A DNA stretch of 31,849 nt from an uncultured Clostridia bacterium (GTDB taxonomy: Bacteria > Bacillota > Clostridia > Christensenellales > Aristaeellaceae). Below the pieces are notes generated by a model that ran no database searches, was not told where the DNA came from, and was given only the letters and a program-made list of their open reading frames with translations. Shown here piece after piece: positions 8,566-16,874 of the stretch. The stretch is from positions 1-31,849 of the forward strand of contig CAKTUS010000026.1 in NCBI GenBank assembly GCA_934621485.1. The letters run 5' to 3'. Both the position numbers and the translations under genes were made by a program. The number at the start of each line of letters is the position of its first letter. The stretch's first letter is position 1.

Positions 8566-8793
8566 TTACTGATGAGCCTCGATGTATTTTACCACATCGC
8601 CCACGGTTTTCAGGTTCAGGATTACCTCATCCTCTACCTCGATGCCAAATTGGCTTTCCAGCTCCAGAATCATAACCATCACGTTGGCGCTGTCAGCCTT
8701 CAGGTCTTCTACCAGGCGGGTTTCGGGGTTGATGGTGGAGGCATCCACCTGCAGCTGAGAGGCGATCATATCGCGCACCTTTTCAAAAACCAT
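8566..8793 (-). CDS. acpP: Acyl carrier protein
   Basis: This 75-residue acidic helical protein carries growing fatty acyl chains on 4'-phosphopantetheine. The attachment serine is S35 in EDLKADSANV. Most ACPs read DSL here; this one reads DSA. Length, charge and the ending TVGDVVKYIEAHQ are typical. A perfect AGGAGG stands before the ATG. It sits between plsX, which draws on acyl-ACP, and rnc. No other fab gene is in the window. Confidence 0.95.
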   Translation of the reverse strand: MVFEKVRDMIASQLQVDASTINPETRLVEDLKADSANVMVMILELESQFGIEVEDEVILNLKTVGDVVKYIEAHQ

Positions 8794-8857
8794 TGTGTGT
8801 TCCTCCTATTCATTGCAATATGAAAAATGTATCTGCCAGCGGCAAAACCGCGCAGCG

Positions 8858-9877
8858 TCAGGCTTGAGGCTCGGCTCCGGGCAACAGCGCGGCAATTTTT
8901 TCCACCACGCCGCCGTTCACCATTTGCATGGCCTGCTTCATGGCGCAGGCCAGAGCATGACCGTTTGAGGAGCCGTGCGCCTTAACCACGCTGCCGTTCA
9001 CACCCAGCAGCGGCGCGCCGCCCACCTCGCTGTAATCCATGGTTTTCTTTACCCGGCGGAAAGCGGGCTTGGCCAGCAGCGCACCCAGCTTGGAGCGGGT
9101 ATCGCCCAGCAGCTCTTTTTTGATGATGCCCAGCAACGTGCCGGATACGCCCTCCATAAATTTCAGGATCACGTTTCCCACAAAGCCGTCGCATACGATA
9201 ACGTCCGCCCGGTCGTGGGTAATCTCCCGGGCCTCCACGTTGCCCACAAAGTTTAGCCTTTGATCCGCTTCCAGCAGCTGATAGGCTTCCTTGGTAAGGG
9301 CGCAGCCTTTTTCCGCCTCCGCGCCGTTGTTCACCAGACCAACGCGAGGGCTTTTTACCCCGCGCATGCCCTGCATGTAGGCGCTGCCCATCATGGCAAA
9401 CTGGTGCAGGTATTCGGGACGGCAATCCACATTCGCCCCGCAGTCAATCAGCAGGAAATAATCCTTGCCGTTGGGCAGCAGCGGGGCCAGCGCCGGGCGC
9501 TCGATCCCCTTAAGCCTCCCCAGGCGGAACATACCGCCTGCCAGCACTGCGCCGGTGCTCCCGGCTGATACAAATGCGTCCACCTGATGATCCCGCAGCT
9601 TGAGCATGCCGTCCACAATGGCGCTTTGCTTTTTATGGCGCACAGCCATGACCGGAGATTCGCAGTTGGTAATGACGTCCGGACAGTCTGTCAGGGTCAG
9701 GCGGGAGCGCAGGCCGGGCTTGGCGGCAAACACACTCTCCACCACCGGCTGCACCTGCTCCAGCGGACCGCTCAGTTCCACCTCCAGGTCCGGGTGCTGC
9801 TCCAGCGCTTCCAGCGCCCCCTCCACAGGGGCTTGCGGGGCGTTGTCTCCGCCCATGGCATCCAGATAGATTTTCAT
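8858..9877 (-). CDS. plsX: Phosphate acyltransferase PlsX
   Basis: This 339-residue enzyme converts acyl-ACP to acyl-phosphate, the acyl donor for PlsY in membrane phospholipid synthesis. The hallmark opening MKIYLDAMGGDNAP is present, as are the CESPVMAVRHKKQSAI segment and the VCDGFVGNVILKF and GGAPLLGVNG motifs. The ATG at 9877 is chosen because the MKIYLDAMGG start is conserved and AGAGGAA precedes it; a frame extending to 9964 would overlap the upstream gene. The usual partners yceD-rpmF are not directly upstream, where a propeller protein lies 16 bp away instead. Confidence 0.97.
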   Translation of the reverse strand: MKIYLDAMGGDNAPQAPVEGALEALEQHPDLEVELSGPLEQVQPVVESVFAAKPGLRSRLTLTDCPDVITNCESPVMAVRHKKQSAIVDGMLKLRDHQVDAFVSAGSTGAVLAGGMFRLGRLKGIERPALAPLLPNGKDYFLLIDCGANVDCRPEYLHQFAMMGSAYMQGMRGVKSPRVGLVNNGAEAEKGCALTKEAYQLLEADQRLNFVGNVEAREITHDRADVIVCDGFVGNVILKFMEGVSGTLLGIIKKELLGDTRSKLGALLAKPAFRRVKKTMDYSEVGGAPLLGVNGSVVKAHGSSNGHALACAMKQAMQMVNGGVVEKIAALLPGAEPQA

Positions 9878-9893
9878 GCCAGTTCCTCTTTCG

Positions 9894-12800
9894 TTACTTG
9901 ATTTCAATGCAGTATACGCCGCCCGCTTCCTTGCCGGTGGTGCCGATAATGAGCAAATTGCCATACACCGCGGGCGAAGCTTTGATTTGCAGCTCCGCGC
10001 CCTCAGTTTCCGCCGTCAGGGTCAGGGTGTCCAAAATGGCGCCGGTTTTGCCGTCCATCAGGTGAATCTTGCCACTCTGCTCGGCCTGCACAATCCAGGC
10101 GTCGCCGTTTTCATTGTACACCGCCACAGGACTGGACACACTGGGACTTTCCAAATTGGTTTGCCAGACCACGGAGCCGTTTTGCTTGTTCAGCGCCATC
10201 ACCTGGGCGCTGGAACCGGTGGTCACGGTAAAGATCACTACATCGCTCAGGTTTTTCTGGCCCACCACCGGGCTGGCATAGCAACCAACGTCGGTCTTTT
10301 TCTGATAAACCAGCTCAGGCAGCTCATGCATCCACTCAATCTCGCCGGTCAAAGCGTTCACACGGTAAATGGCGCAGGTTCCCTTGGCAGTTAGGGTATT
10401 GCCGATGTACAGGGACGCCGCCTCGCCATTCACATCCAGAGCGGGAGTCGCATCCAGGTTGTCCTTCAGGTTCAGCGCCCAGACGGGCTTCAGGGTGTTT
10501 ACATCCACGCATTGCAGGATGCCGGCCTGATCGCCGTAATAAACGTAATTGTTGTACATGGCCACGCTGGCGTCAATGTTGGTATCCGTCTTTTTCTGGC
10601 CGCTGGCCTGGGTTTTGTAAGCCTGATAGGAGCTGCCCAGCTTCAGTTCGTTGCTGGCGTAGTTATAGGCGTCCTTTACCGAGCCAAACTCCACCGTGTA
10701 CAGCACGCCGTTTTGCGCGCCGAACACCATGGTGCCGCTGGCGCTGTCAAACAGCGCCGCGCCGGTTACGCCGCTGTAATTGCTGTTCTTATCCTTGCCA
10801 TCGCCCGCAATCAGCCTGGCCTCCTGATTGGTCAGCAGATTCAAGATATGGTAGCCGTTTTTGACGGTCTTTTTGGCCAGCTTGGCATTGTACTGGCCCA
10901 CGCCCAAAATGGGAGTGGCGTTCGTCGCCACGCTCAGGCCGCCGCGACTGGGAGCGCCAATGTCGATGGGGTCGCGAGTGGCTTCGCCGGTAAGCAGGTT
11001 GTAGAAGTACACCTTGCCGTCCTGAGCCGCCACAATCACCTCGCGCAGGGCCTTGACTTCCTTCATATCGTCCTTGATGCCCATACGCTGACGCAACTCG
11101 GTGGGCCATTTTACAATAACGGCCTGCCCGGGGGCGGTCACGCCATATACGGTGCCCTCGCTAATCTTCATGCCGCCAATCGGCTGGCTCCAGGCCACGC
11201 TGAGCTTCTGGCTCTGCACATCCGCCGTGCCGTAGGCTGCGTTCTGACGCAGAGGGCCGGAACGGAAGGTGAGCACGCCCGCCTGACGCCAGCCGGCATA
11301 ATCGCTGCCGCCGTTCAGGGTGGTAAACGCGTTCAGCATGGAAATGGCATGCTCGCGGTTGAAGCTGGAAGCGGTTTTGCCGTTGTTGTATACCGTAGCC
11401 TTCAGGCCGATGGCGGAAGGCGCGGCCGCCTCTGACGCCTCCGCAGAAAGCTGGGGCAGCGGCGCGTTGGTAGGCTCGGGGGTAGCCGTGGGTTCCGGCG
11501 TAGGCTCGGGCGTGGCGGTAGGCTCCGGCGTAGGCACAGGCGTAGCGGTGGGCTCGACCGTGGGCTCGGGGGTGCTTTCCGCTGCCGGCACTTCGGTAAC
11601 CAGTGGCGTAGGCTCGTTGCCCAGCTGCACCTGCACGCTGTAGCCAGAGGGCGTAAAGCTGAAGCTGCCTTCTTCCAGCAGGTACTGGGCCATATATGCG
11701 CCCACATAGTCGCTTTCCACATCCGCGGCCAGGGTCCAGATGCGAATATCCCCCTCCTCGGTCATGGAGGCGTCGGCGTCGCTGCCGTCGGTGTCATACA
11801 GGGTAGCCAAAGCCACGTTGCTGTCGTCCACCACGCGCACAGCGCTCACCTGGGTGGAGGTGGTAATGGTGAAGGTAAGATGCGCCGGCACGGCCGAAAT
11901 GGCCGTGTCGCAGGTGAAGCCCTGCATGGCAGGCAGCTGGGGCTTGGGGGTAGCGATGCTCACCGTTTCGGCGGATCGCATGCCTTCGGGCAGTTCGCTG
12001 CCATTTTTACGGGTGGCATAAGCGGTGAAGCCGCCGGAATAGGCGCTGTCCAGCGTGCAGGCGGACTTCCAGACCAGCATGTTACTGTTGGCGATTACCT
12101 CGCCGCTCTGCTCGCTATCCGCAGTGTAGCTGCCGTTGTATACGGTGTCGCCCATGTCGTTTTCAATGCGCAGGGCCGTCACGTTTTTGGCGGTCTGCAC
12201 GGTAAACAGCACCTGAGCGGGCGTTTCGGTATCGGTGGTGGTGACGCTGAACGCCTTGATGGCTTCTTCTTCGGGAACAATCATGGCTTTCACGGTTTCA
12301 AACGCACCCACCACTTTTTCCCGAACGGGGCCCAGCACGCCGCCCACGGGACCGCCGATGGCCTGCCAGTCCGGTATGCAAAGGCCGGCCAGCAAGCCGC
12401 CGATCACCAACAGTGCAATCACGATGGGCAGCAGCACGCCGCCGCGGCGCTTCTCCTCGCCCTCGTTCTGTTCTTCCTCTTCTTCAAACTCATAGCGGGG
12501 TCTGGGCACAGAAGCGCTGGGACGGCGAAATGCCTCGTCCGCCTTGCGTGCAGGCGTGCGGAGAACGTCGCCCTCCAGGGCGGCGGCCTGTTTGCGGGGA
12601 CGCGGCTCCACATTTTCTTCCTGATATCCCTGCGGGGCGCGCTGGGCGCCTTGCGTGGGCCGCTGAGCAGGCATACGGTTACCGCCGGGCTGGGCGGGGC
12701 GCTGGCCGTTTGCCGTCGGCCGCTGGCCGCTGTTGGCCGGGCGCTGCGCCGGACGGGGACCGCTCGGCCGCTGAGCGGGTTGAGCCGGCCGCTGCGGACG

Positions 12801-13394
12801 CTGCGCCGGAGTTTCTGCATCCATTTGCGTTCTCATTTGATCGCGCGTTTCCCGTGCGCGGGCCGCAACGCCCTGCGCCGCGGGACGGGACTCCGGCATA
12901 GCGGTGCGCGCGCCGGTATAACGGCCGCCGGGAGCGGCGGCGCGGTGCTCGGCAGGCTGCGGCTCTACTTCGCTGTCGCCGGCGCTAAAGGGATCATACT
13001 CATTAACCGCAGGCGCAACCGCCTGCTCACGGGCGCGCTCGGCTACGCGGCTGCGGCGGCGGCGCACGGGAACAGCCTGCTCGCCGGCAGACCGGGGCGC
13101 GCTTTGCGCCGCCGGTTCCACGCCGCTTTCCGGCGCGGCGCGGCGATTCAGCAGCTGCTGAGAAATGGGCTTGCCAATGCGGGTAGGCGCATTATCGCCT
13201 TCCGTTAAGAAGTCCCCACCTGCGCCATACAGCGGCACGCCTCCCTGCTGCATCGTCATGCCGGCATCGTCCAGTCCGTTCAGCATTTCCGACTGCTGCC
13301 ATACGGGCATTTCGGGCCAGTCTTCCCGGCCCCGGGCTTTTCCAGTCTGGAACGAATCCTGCTGGTTCGGTTGGTTACGGAAGTAATCGCTCAA
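9894..13394 (-). CDS. Membrane-anchored PQQ-like beta-propeller protein
   Basis: This large protein has about 1166 residues. Residues 1-315 are low-complexity and rich in Pro, Arg, Gln and Ala, with QRPAQ-type repeats, then an acidic EEEEE patch. One membrane helix follows near 320-340 (LLPIVIALLVIGGLLAGL). Next come two similar beta-rich, Ig-like segments (about 350-590), a Thr/Pro/Glu linker of repeated EPTATP units (about 600-645) and a C-terminal propeller (about 670-1166) with blades such as DGKVYFYNLLTGE, GILQCVDVNTLKPVW and GKIHLMDGKTGAI. The predicted topology is inside-to-outside. The TTG at 13394 is preferred: GGAG lies nine bases upstream, whereas the ATG at 13487 has no ribosome site. 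Its role is unknown; envelope sensing or scaffolding is only a guess. Confidence 0.75.
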   Translation of the reverse strand: MSDYFRNQPNQQDSFQTGKARGREDWPEMPVWQQSEMLNGLDDAGMTMQQGGVPLYGAGGDFLTEGDNAPTRIGKPISQQLLNRRAAPESGVEPAAQSAPRSAGEQAVPVRRRRSRVAERAREQAVAPAVNEYDPFSAGDSEVEPQPAEHRAAAPGGRYTGARTAMPESRPAAQGVAARARETRDQMRTQMDAETPAQRPQRPAQPAQRPSGPRPAQRPANSGQRPTANGQRPAQPGGNRMPAQRPTQGAQRAPQGYQEENVEPRPRKQAAALEGDVLRTPARKADEAFRRPSASVPRPRYEFEEEEEQNEGEEKRRGGVLLPIVIALLVIGGLLAGLCIPDWQAIGGPVGGVLGPVREKVVGAFETVKAMIVPEEEAIKAFSVTTTDTETPAQVLFTVQTAKNVTALRIENDMGDTVYNGSYTADSEQSGEVIANSNMLVWKSACTLDSAYSGGFTAYATRKNGSELPEGMRSAETVSIATPKPQLPAMQGFTCDTAISAVPAHLTFTITTSTQVSAVRVVDDSNVALATLYDTDGSDADASMTEEGDIRIWTLAADVESDYVGAYMAQYLLEEGSFSFTPSGYSVQVQLGNEPTPLVTEVPAAESTPEPTVEPTATPVPTPEPTATPEPTPEPTATPEPTNAPLPQLSAEASEAAAPSAIGLKATVYNNGKTASSFNREHAISMLNAFTTLNGGSDYAGWRQAGVLTFRSGPLRQNAAYGTADVQSQKLSVAWSQPIGGMKISEGTVYGVTAPGQAVIVKWPTELRQRMGIKDDMKEVKALREVIVAAQDGKVYFYNLLTGEATRDPIDIGAPSRGGLSVATNATPILGVGQYNAKLAKKTVKNGYHILNLLTNQEARLIAGDGKDKNSNYSGVTGAALFDSASGTMVFGAQNGVLYTVEFGSVKDAYNYASNELKLGSSYQAYKTQASGQKKTDTNIDASVAMYNNYVYYGDQAGILQCVDVNTLKPVWALNLKDNLDATPALDVNGEAASLYIGNTLTAKGTCAIYRVNALTGEIEWMHELPELVYQKKTDVGCYASPVVGQKNLSDVVIFTVTTGSSAQVMALNKQNGSVVWQTNLESPSVSSPVAVYNENGDAWIVQAEQSGKIHLMDGKTGAILDTLTLTAETEGAELQIKASPAVYGNLLIIGTTGKEAGGVYCIEIK
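11461..11590 (-). repeat. Coding tandem repeat of a Pro-Thr-Glu linker
   Basis: On the plus strand, units built from GTAGGCTCGGGCGTGGC and close variants recur in 12- to 18-bp steps. They encode PEPTATPEPTPEPT-like residues of the propeller protein. Such repeats often vary in copy number between strains. The linker would space the propeller from the membrane-proximal domains across the cell wall. Confidence 0.75.
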
Positions 13395-13512
13395 AATCTC
13401 GCACTCCTTATCCTTGGTTGTATCTACCGGCGGCCGGCGCCGCCCTCTGTCAGGCAACCGTCCTTCATGCGCTTTGCAAAAGAGCATACGTTTTGAACAT
13501 ATACCAAAGTTT

Positions 13513-13541
13513 ATTATACCAACAATTCCACAACTCTACAA
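13513..13541 (-). promoter_or_regulatory. Sigma-A-like promoter of the ten-gene operon
   Basis: On the minus strand, TTGTAG (13541-13536) and a perfect TATAAT (13518-13513) are 17 bp apart, with TG one base before the -10 (extended -10). It lies about 120 bp upstream of the TTG start of the propeller gene and is the only strong promoter seen for the 529-13394 operon. No equally good promoter was found for the divergent gene at 13750. Confidence 0.75.
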
Positions 13542-13749
13542 CCCCTCTTTTCCACAACCGGCCCAAGGGAAAGGGGGCTTATGTCAAAAGCGCGCATTTT
13601 CTTTTCTTTTCTCAGGAATCCAGAGGAGATTTTTTACATTCGTGACTTTTTGCGAAACGATGACGGTTTCATGAAGGAATTTTTACTGCCAAAAGCGAAT
13701 GATACAGGCAAACCAGGTTCATCCGGCGATGAAGGCAAGGAGGAAGCTC

Positions 13750-15189
13750 ATGCAGGACGCCATTTTGGTACTAAGCAAAAGCCGCCGTTTCCGGTGGCTG
13801 ATTGCGCGCACACTGCGCTGCCGCCAGGTGTACTGCCTGCCTGCGGCGTTGGAGATTACGGCGCAGGAGCTGGAAGCCCTCAAGCCTCGTGGCATTATCA
13901 TTGCTTCTGAAGGCCACGGCCCGGACGCTCTCCAGGGCTTGGACGCCGGCCTGTTAAGCGCCGACACGCCGATTTTGGCGCTGGGCGGCGCGGCCGCGCT
14001 GATGTGCAGCCGGCTGGGCGGCGGCACGGGCGCGGAGCTGGGGCAAAGCGGAGCCGTTACGCTGGGCCTGGAAAACGACCGGTTGTTTGACGGCATCACC
14101 GGCGGCGAACGAATTTTGCACGGCGCGCTGGAGCTGGAACTTCCGGATGCGCTGCAGCCTCTGGCCACCGCCACCGAACGGGTGATTGGCTTTCGGCACA
14201 AAACGCTGCCTCTCTATGCCGTTCAGTACCCCATCGAGCGCAATGACCCCGACAGCGCTCAATTGCTGTATAACTTTGCTTGCAGCATCTGCGGCTGCCG
14301 GGATGATTGGACCGACGAAGCCATCGTGGACCAGGCGGTTGAGCAGCTGCGTCAGACGGCTCCCGAAGGGCGCGTGCTATGCGCGGTATCCGGCGGCGTT
14401 GACAGCGCCGTGTGCGCCAGGCTGGCCAGTCTGGCGGTAGGCAACCGTCTGGTGTGCGTATTTGTAGATACCGGCTTGTTTCGGGAAGGCGAGCCGGACG
14501 AGGTGATTCGCACCTTCCTTGACACCATGGGGCTGGCGGTAGCGCATGTAGACGCCCGGGAAACCTTCCTGCGGGCGCTGTCCGGCGTAAGCGGCTGGGA
14601 CGACAAGGAACGCATCGCCTCTCAGCTGATGACCCAAGTGCTGCGCAAGCAGCTTCAATATGATCCGGATATTCACACCCTGGTGCTGGGCACCAATTTT
14701 AACGATCGTCAATTTGGCTATTCGGCAGAGGCCAGCGTGGAGGGCTTGCGGATTTGTCAGCCCATTGCCTCTTTGTTCAAGGATGAAGTACGCCGTCTGG
14801 CCTCCGCCATGGCTCTGCCGGACCGCATTGTGCAGCGTCAGCCTTTCCCCTCCAGCGGCCTGGCCCTGCGGGTGATGGGCGTGGTTACGGAGGAACGGCT
14901 GAACCTGCTGCGCACGGCGGACGCCTGCTTCACCGAAGAAATTCGCGAAGGCGGCTACGACCGCCGGTTGTGGCAGTATTATGCCACGCTGGTGGACAGC
15001 CCGGACCGTCCGGAGGCTTACGCCGTTTGCCTGCGGGCGGTGCAGGCCCAGCAGGATGGCGCCATCGCGGCCCGGCTGCCCTTTGACGTGCTGGAGCGCA
15101 CGGCCATTCGCATCCGTCAAACGCTGCCCTGCATTTCCCGCGTGGTGTATGACCTGACGCCCAGCGCCCACTATGGCGAGTTGGAATAA
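13750..15189 (+). CDS. GMP-synthase-like protein with a degenerate glutaminase domain
   Basis: This 479-residue protein is built like GuaA: class I amidotransferase (1-185), ATP-pyrophosphatase (about 190-365) and dimerisation domain (366-479). The P-loop SGGVDS (214-219) is intact, as are FVDTGLFREGE and LFKDEVR. The glutaminase triad is gone: the nucleophile elbow, normally GICYG, reads ALGGA (77-81), and the usual HPE reads YPI (160-162). The normal GTLYPDVIES reads GTNFNDRQFG, FPGPGLAIR reads FPSSGLALR, and the KPPxTIEWE-like tail is PSAHYGELE. It is either an ammonia-using GMP synthase or, more likely, a paralogue with another substrate. The ATG at 13750 follows AAGGAGG. An M19 dipeptidase follows after 27 bp. 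Confidence 0.85.
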   Translation: MQDAILVLSKSRRFRWLIARTLRCRQVYCLPAALEITAQELEALKPRGIIIASEGHGPDALQGLDAGLLSADTPILALGGAAALMCSRLGGGTGAELGQSGAVTLGLENDRLFDGITGGERILHGALELELPDALQPLATATERVIGFRHKTLPLYAVQYPIERNDPDSAQLLYNFACSICGCRDDWTDEAIVDQAVEQLRQTAPEGRVLCAVSGGVDSAVCARLASLAVGNRLVCVFVDTGLFREGEPDEVIRTFLDTMGLAVAHVDARETFLRALSGVSGWDDKERIASQLMTQVLRKQLQYDPDIHTLVLGTNFNDRQFGYSAEASVEGLRICQPIASLFKDEVRRLASAMALPDRIVQRQPFPSSGLALRVMGVVTEERLNLLRTADACFTEEIREGGYDRRLWQYYATLVDSPDRPEAYAVCLRAVQAQQDGAIAARLPFDVLERTAIRIRQTLPCISRVVYDLTPSAHYGELE

Positions 15190-15216
15190 CATGCTTCGTT
15201 TGGAAAGGAACAAGCT

Positions 15217-16131
15217 ATGCTGATTTGCGATACCCATGCCGACACCCTCTGGGCCATGGCGGCCGGCAAGCCGGAGCCGTTAGACATTACCGCAGAAATG
15301 CTAACCGCTACCCCGGATGTGCGGGTACAGGCGCTGGCGTTGTTTGTGTGTACCGGCGGTATGGAGTGCCGGCCCACCATCGTGGAGCAGGAGCTGGCGG
15401 TGTTTGAAACGCTTAAGGGGCAGGGTTTTCACCAGGTGACGGATCCTTCCCAGGCTTTGCCAGGCGTGCCCAATGTGATGCTGACCATCGAAGGCGGCGA
15501 GGCTTTTGGCAACGATGCGGCCAGTGTGGAGCGTTTTGCGCGTTTGGGCGTGCGCGCCGCCGCCATCACCTGGAATCATGAAAACCTGCTGGCCTCCCCG
15601 GCTAAGGCAGGAAGCGATGCAGGGCTGAAGCCCTTCGGTCGCCAGGTGGTCGATCGGATGCGCCGTGTGGGCATTGCGGTGGATATCAGCCACCTGAATC
15701 GCCGGGGAGCAAGCGAAGTCATGGACAGCGATATTCCGCCCATGGCTTCCCACAGCTGCGCTTACGGTCTGTGCCGCCATTTCCGCAACCTGACGGACCA
15801 GCAGCTGCGCGCATTGTTTCGCGCCGGAAGTTATGTAGGCGTGAATTTCTATCCCCACTTTCTCAGCGAGGACGGCAAGGCCGACCTGAACCGGGTTGTG
15901 GACCATATGGCCTACATGTGTGACCTGGGCGGAGAGGATTCTGTGGGCTTTGGCAGCGATTTTGACGGCATCGAGGTGTGGCCGGAAGGACTGCATAACG
16001 CAGGCGATGTGCCGGCCCTGCTGGCTACCATGCGTCGCCGCGGTTTTTCCGAAACACTGGTGGAAAAAATCGCCGGATTGAATTTTCAGCGGTACTTACA
16101 GCGGTTGGACGCCAAAACGCCCCGTGGATAA
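15217..16131 (+). CDS. M19 (renal dipeptidase-type) membrane dipeptidase family protein
   Basis: This 304-residue zinc metallohydrolase belongs to peptidase family M19, whose members cleave dipeptides including those with D-residues. Metal ligands expected for the family are present: H7 and D9 in DTHAD, E92 in IEGGEAF, H159 in DISHLN and H179 in SHSCAYGLCRHFRN. A late acidic residue D248 lies in GFGSDFDG. There is no signal peptide, so it should be cytosolic in this organism. AAAGGA precedes the ATG. It is the second gene of a two-gene unit with the GMP-synthase-like gene and is followed by a two-way terminator. Its true substrate is unknown. Confidence 0.9.
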   Translation: MLICDTHADTLWAMAAGKPEPLDITAEMLTATPDVRVQALALFVCTGGMECRPTIVEQELAVFETLKGQGFHQVTDPSQALPGVPNVMLTIEGGEAFGNDAASVERFARLGVRAAAITWNHENLLASPAKAGSDAGLKPFGRQVVDRMRRVGIAVDISHLNRRGASEVMDSDIPPMASHSCAYGLCRHFRNLTDQQLRALFRAGSYVGVNFYPHFLSEDGKADLNRVVDHMAYMCDLGGEDSVGFGSDFDGIEVWPEGLHNAGDVPALLATMRRRGFSETLVEKIAGLNFQRYLQRLDAKTPRG

Positions 16132-16154
16132 ATCGTGTTTTCTCCATATCAAAT

Positions 16155-16187
16155 AAGCAGCCGGATTTCACCAATCCGGCTGCTTTT
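16155..16187. terminator. Bidirectional terminator between convergent genes
   Basis: A perfect 13-bp stem, AAGCAGCCGGATT (16155-16167) and AATCCGGCTGCTT (16173-16185) around TCACC, ends in TTTT on the plus strand and TTATTT on the minus strand. It serves both the dipeptidase gene and the facing yceD. Its AGCAGCCGG arm resembles the hairpins at 20444-20854. Confidence 0.85.
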
Positions 16188-16204
16188 GGGCAAACATATT
16201 TACG

Positions 16205-16702
16205 CTACTGCTTCTTCTCCAGCAAATCCTTCAAGCCCTCAAAGGGACGATACGTACCCTCCTCCGGCTCGGGCTGCGGCAGATCCTCGGCGTCGCCCAA
16301 ATACTCCGTACCGGCGTTGCAGCTTTCGCTGCACACAAAGCGCATCGGTAAGTTCAGCATCACCAGCGTCAGGGCCATATGGTCCAGCGGCACGCTCTTG
16401 CCCTCATAGCGGAAGGCTTCGTCCTGCTGCTCATTAGCGTCCTTGCGAAAGGTTTCTCGAAAGGAAACCTGCACCGGCGCAGCGGCAGGGCCTAAGCACA
16501 ACGCGCAGGCGGCGTGCGCCACTGTGCTCAGCTTGCCTTCCAGGGTTACGGCATCATCGGCCACCGCATATCGGCCCTCCAACTCCACCGGGTCAAAGGA
16601 CACCGTTTCGCCGTTTACATCCTGAGGGGCAAGCTCCACCCGGGCCGAAAAGGGCTGATGCACCAGAGGGGACAAACATCCCTTGGAAATATCCAGATTC
16701 AT
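16205..16702 (-). CDS. yceD: DUF177 (YceD) family protein
   Basis: This 165-residue protein belongs to the family found beside rpmF and linked in plants and bacteria to 23S rRNA accumulation. Two cysteine pairs, C66/C69 (CALC) and C124/C128 (CSESC), look like a zinc site. The tail is acidic with a PFEGLKDLLEKK end typical of the family. The ATG at 16702 is chosen for the AGGAGG five bases upstream. Normally rpmF (ribosomal protein L32) follows at once; here only a terminator and a convergent gene follow. It is downstream of ackA, with a terminator hairpin between them. Confidence 0.88.
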   Translation of the reverse strand: MNLDISKGCLSPLVHQPFSARVELAPQDVNGETVSFDPVELEGRYAVADDAVTLEGKLSTVAHAACALCLGPAAAPVQVSFRETFRKDANEQQDEAFRYEGKSVPLDHMALTLVMLNLPMRFVCSESCNAGTEYLGDAEDLPQPEPEEGTYRPFEGLKDLLEKKQ

Positions 16703-16772
16703 GAAAACCTCCTGACCGAGTCGATGGGGAACCGGCAGAACTTTCCTCGTGCTCCTGAGCGTTAAAGCCGGC

Positions 16773-16809
16773 AAAAAAATGGAGCCCGAGGAACCAAGGC
16801 CCCTCGGGC
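16773..16809 (-). terminator. Terminator after ackA, before yceD
   Basis: On the minus strand, GCCCGAGG (16809-16802) pairs with CCTCGGGC (16791-16784). After TCCA a run of seven T follows (A run at 16773-16779). It should end most pta-ackA transcripts. yceD would then be expressed by read-through or from a weak promoter in the remaining 70 bp, where none is obvious. Confidence 0.75.
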
Positions 16810-16874
16810 CATTCTGTATGAGCCTTTTTCAGCAAGCCGGGGCAAGGCTTTCGTCACATCGGCTTGTCAAATTC

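Noticed and set aside
9878..9964. Longer N-terminus of PlsX
   Set aside because: The extra 29 residues overlap the preceding gene, and the conserved MKIYLDAMGG start has its own ribosome site.
13395..13487. ATG start of the propeller protein at 13487
   Set aside because: No ribosome site precedes it, and the extra residues are unrelated to a cytosolic tail; TTG at 13394 has GGAG at a suitable distance.
1832..13487. Plus-strand long frames opposite the operon (for example 11880-13208)
   Set aside because: They mirror GC-rich codons of the real minus-strand genes and have no recognisable domains or ribosome sites.
13581..13910. Plus-strand frame of 109 codons beginning MSKARIFFSFLRNPEE
   Set aside because: It has a purine-rich upstream stretch, but it overlaps the GMP-synthase-like gene by 160 bases in another frame and its second half is low-quality sequence. 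A leader peptide cannot be excluded.
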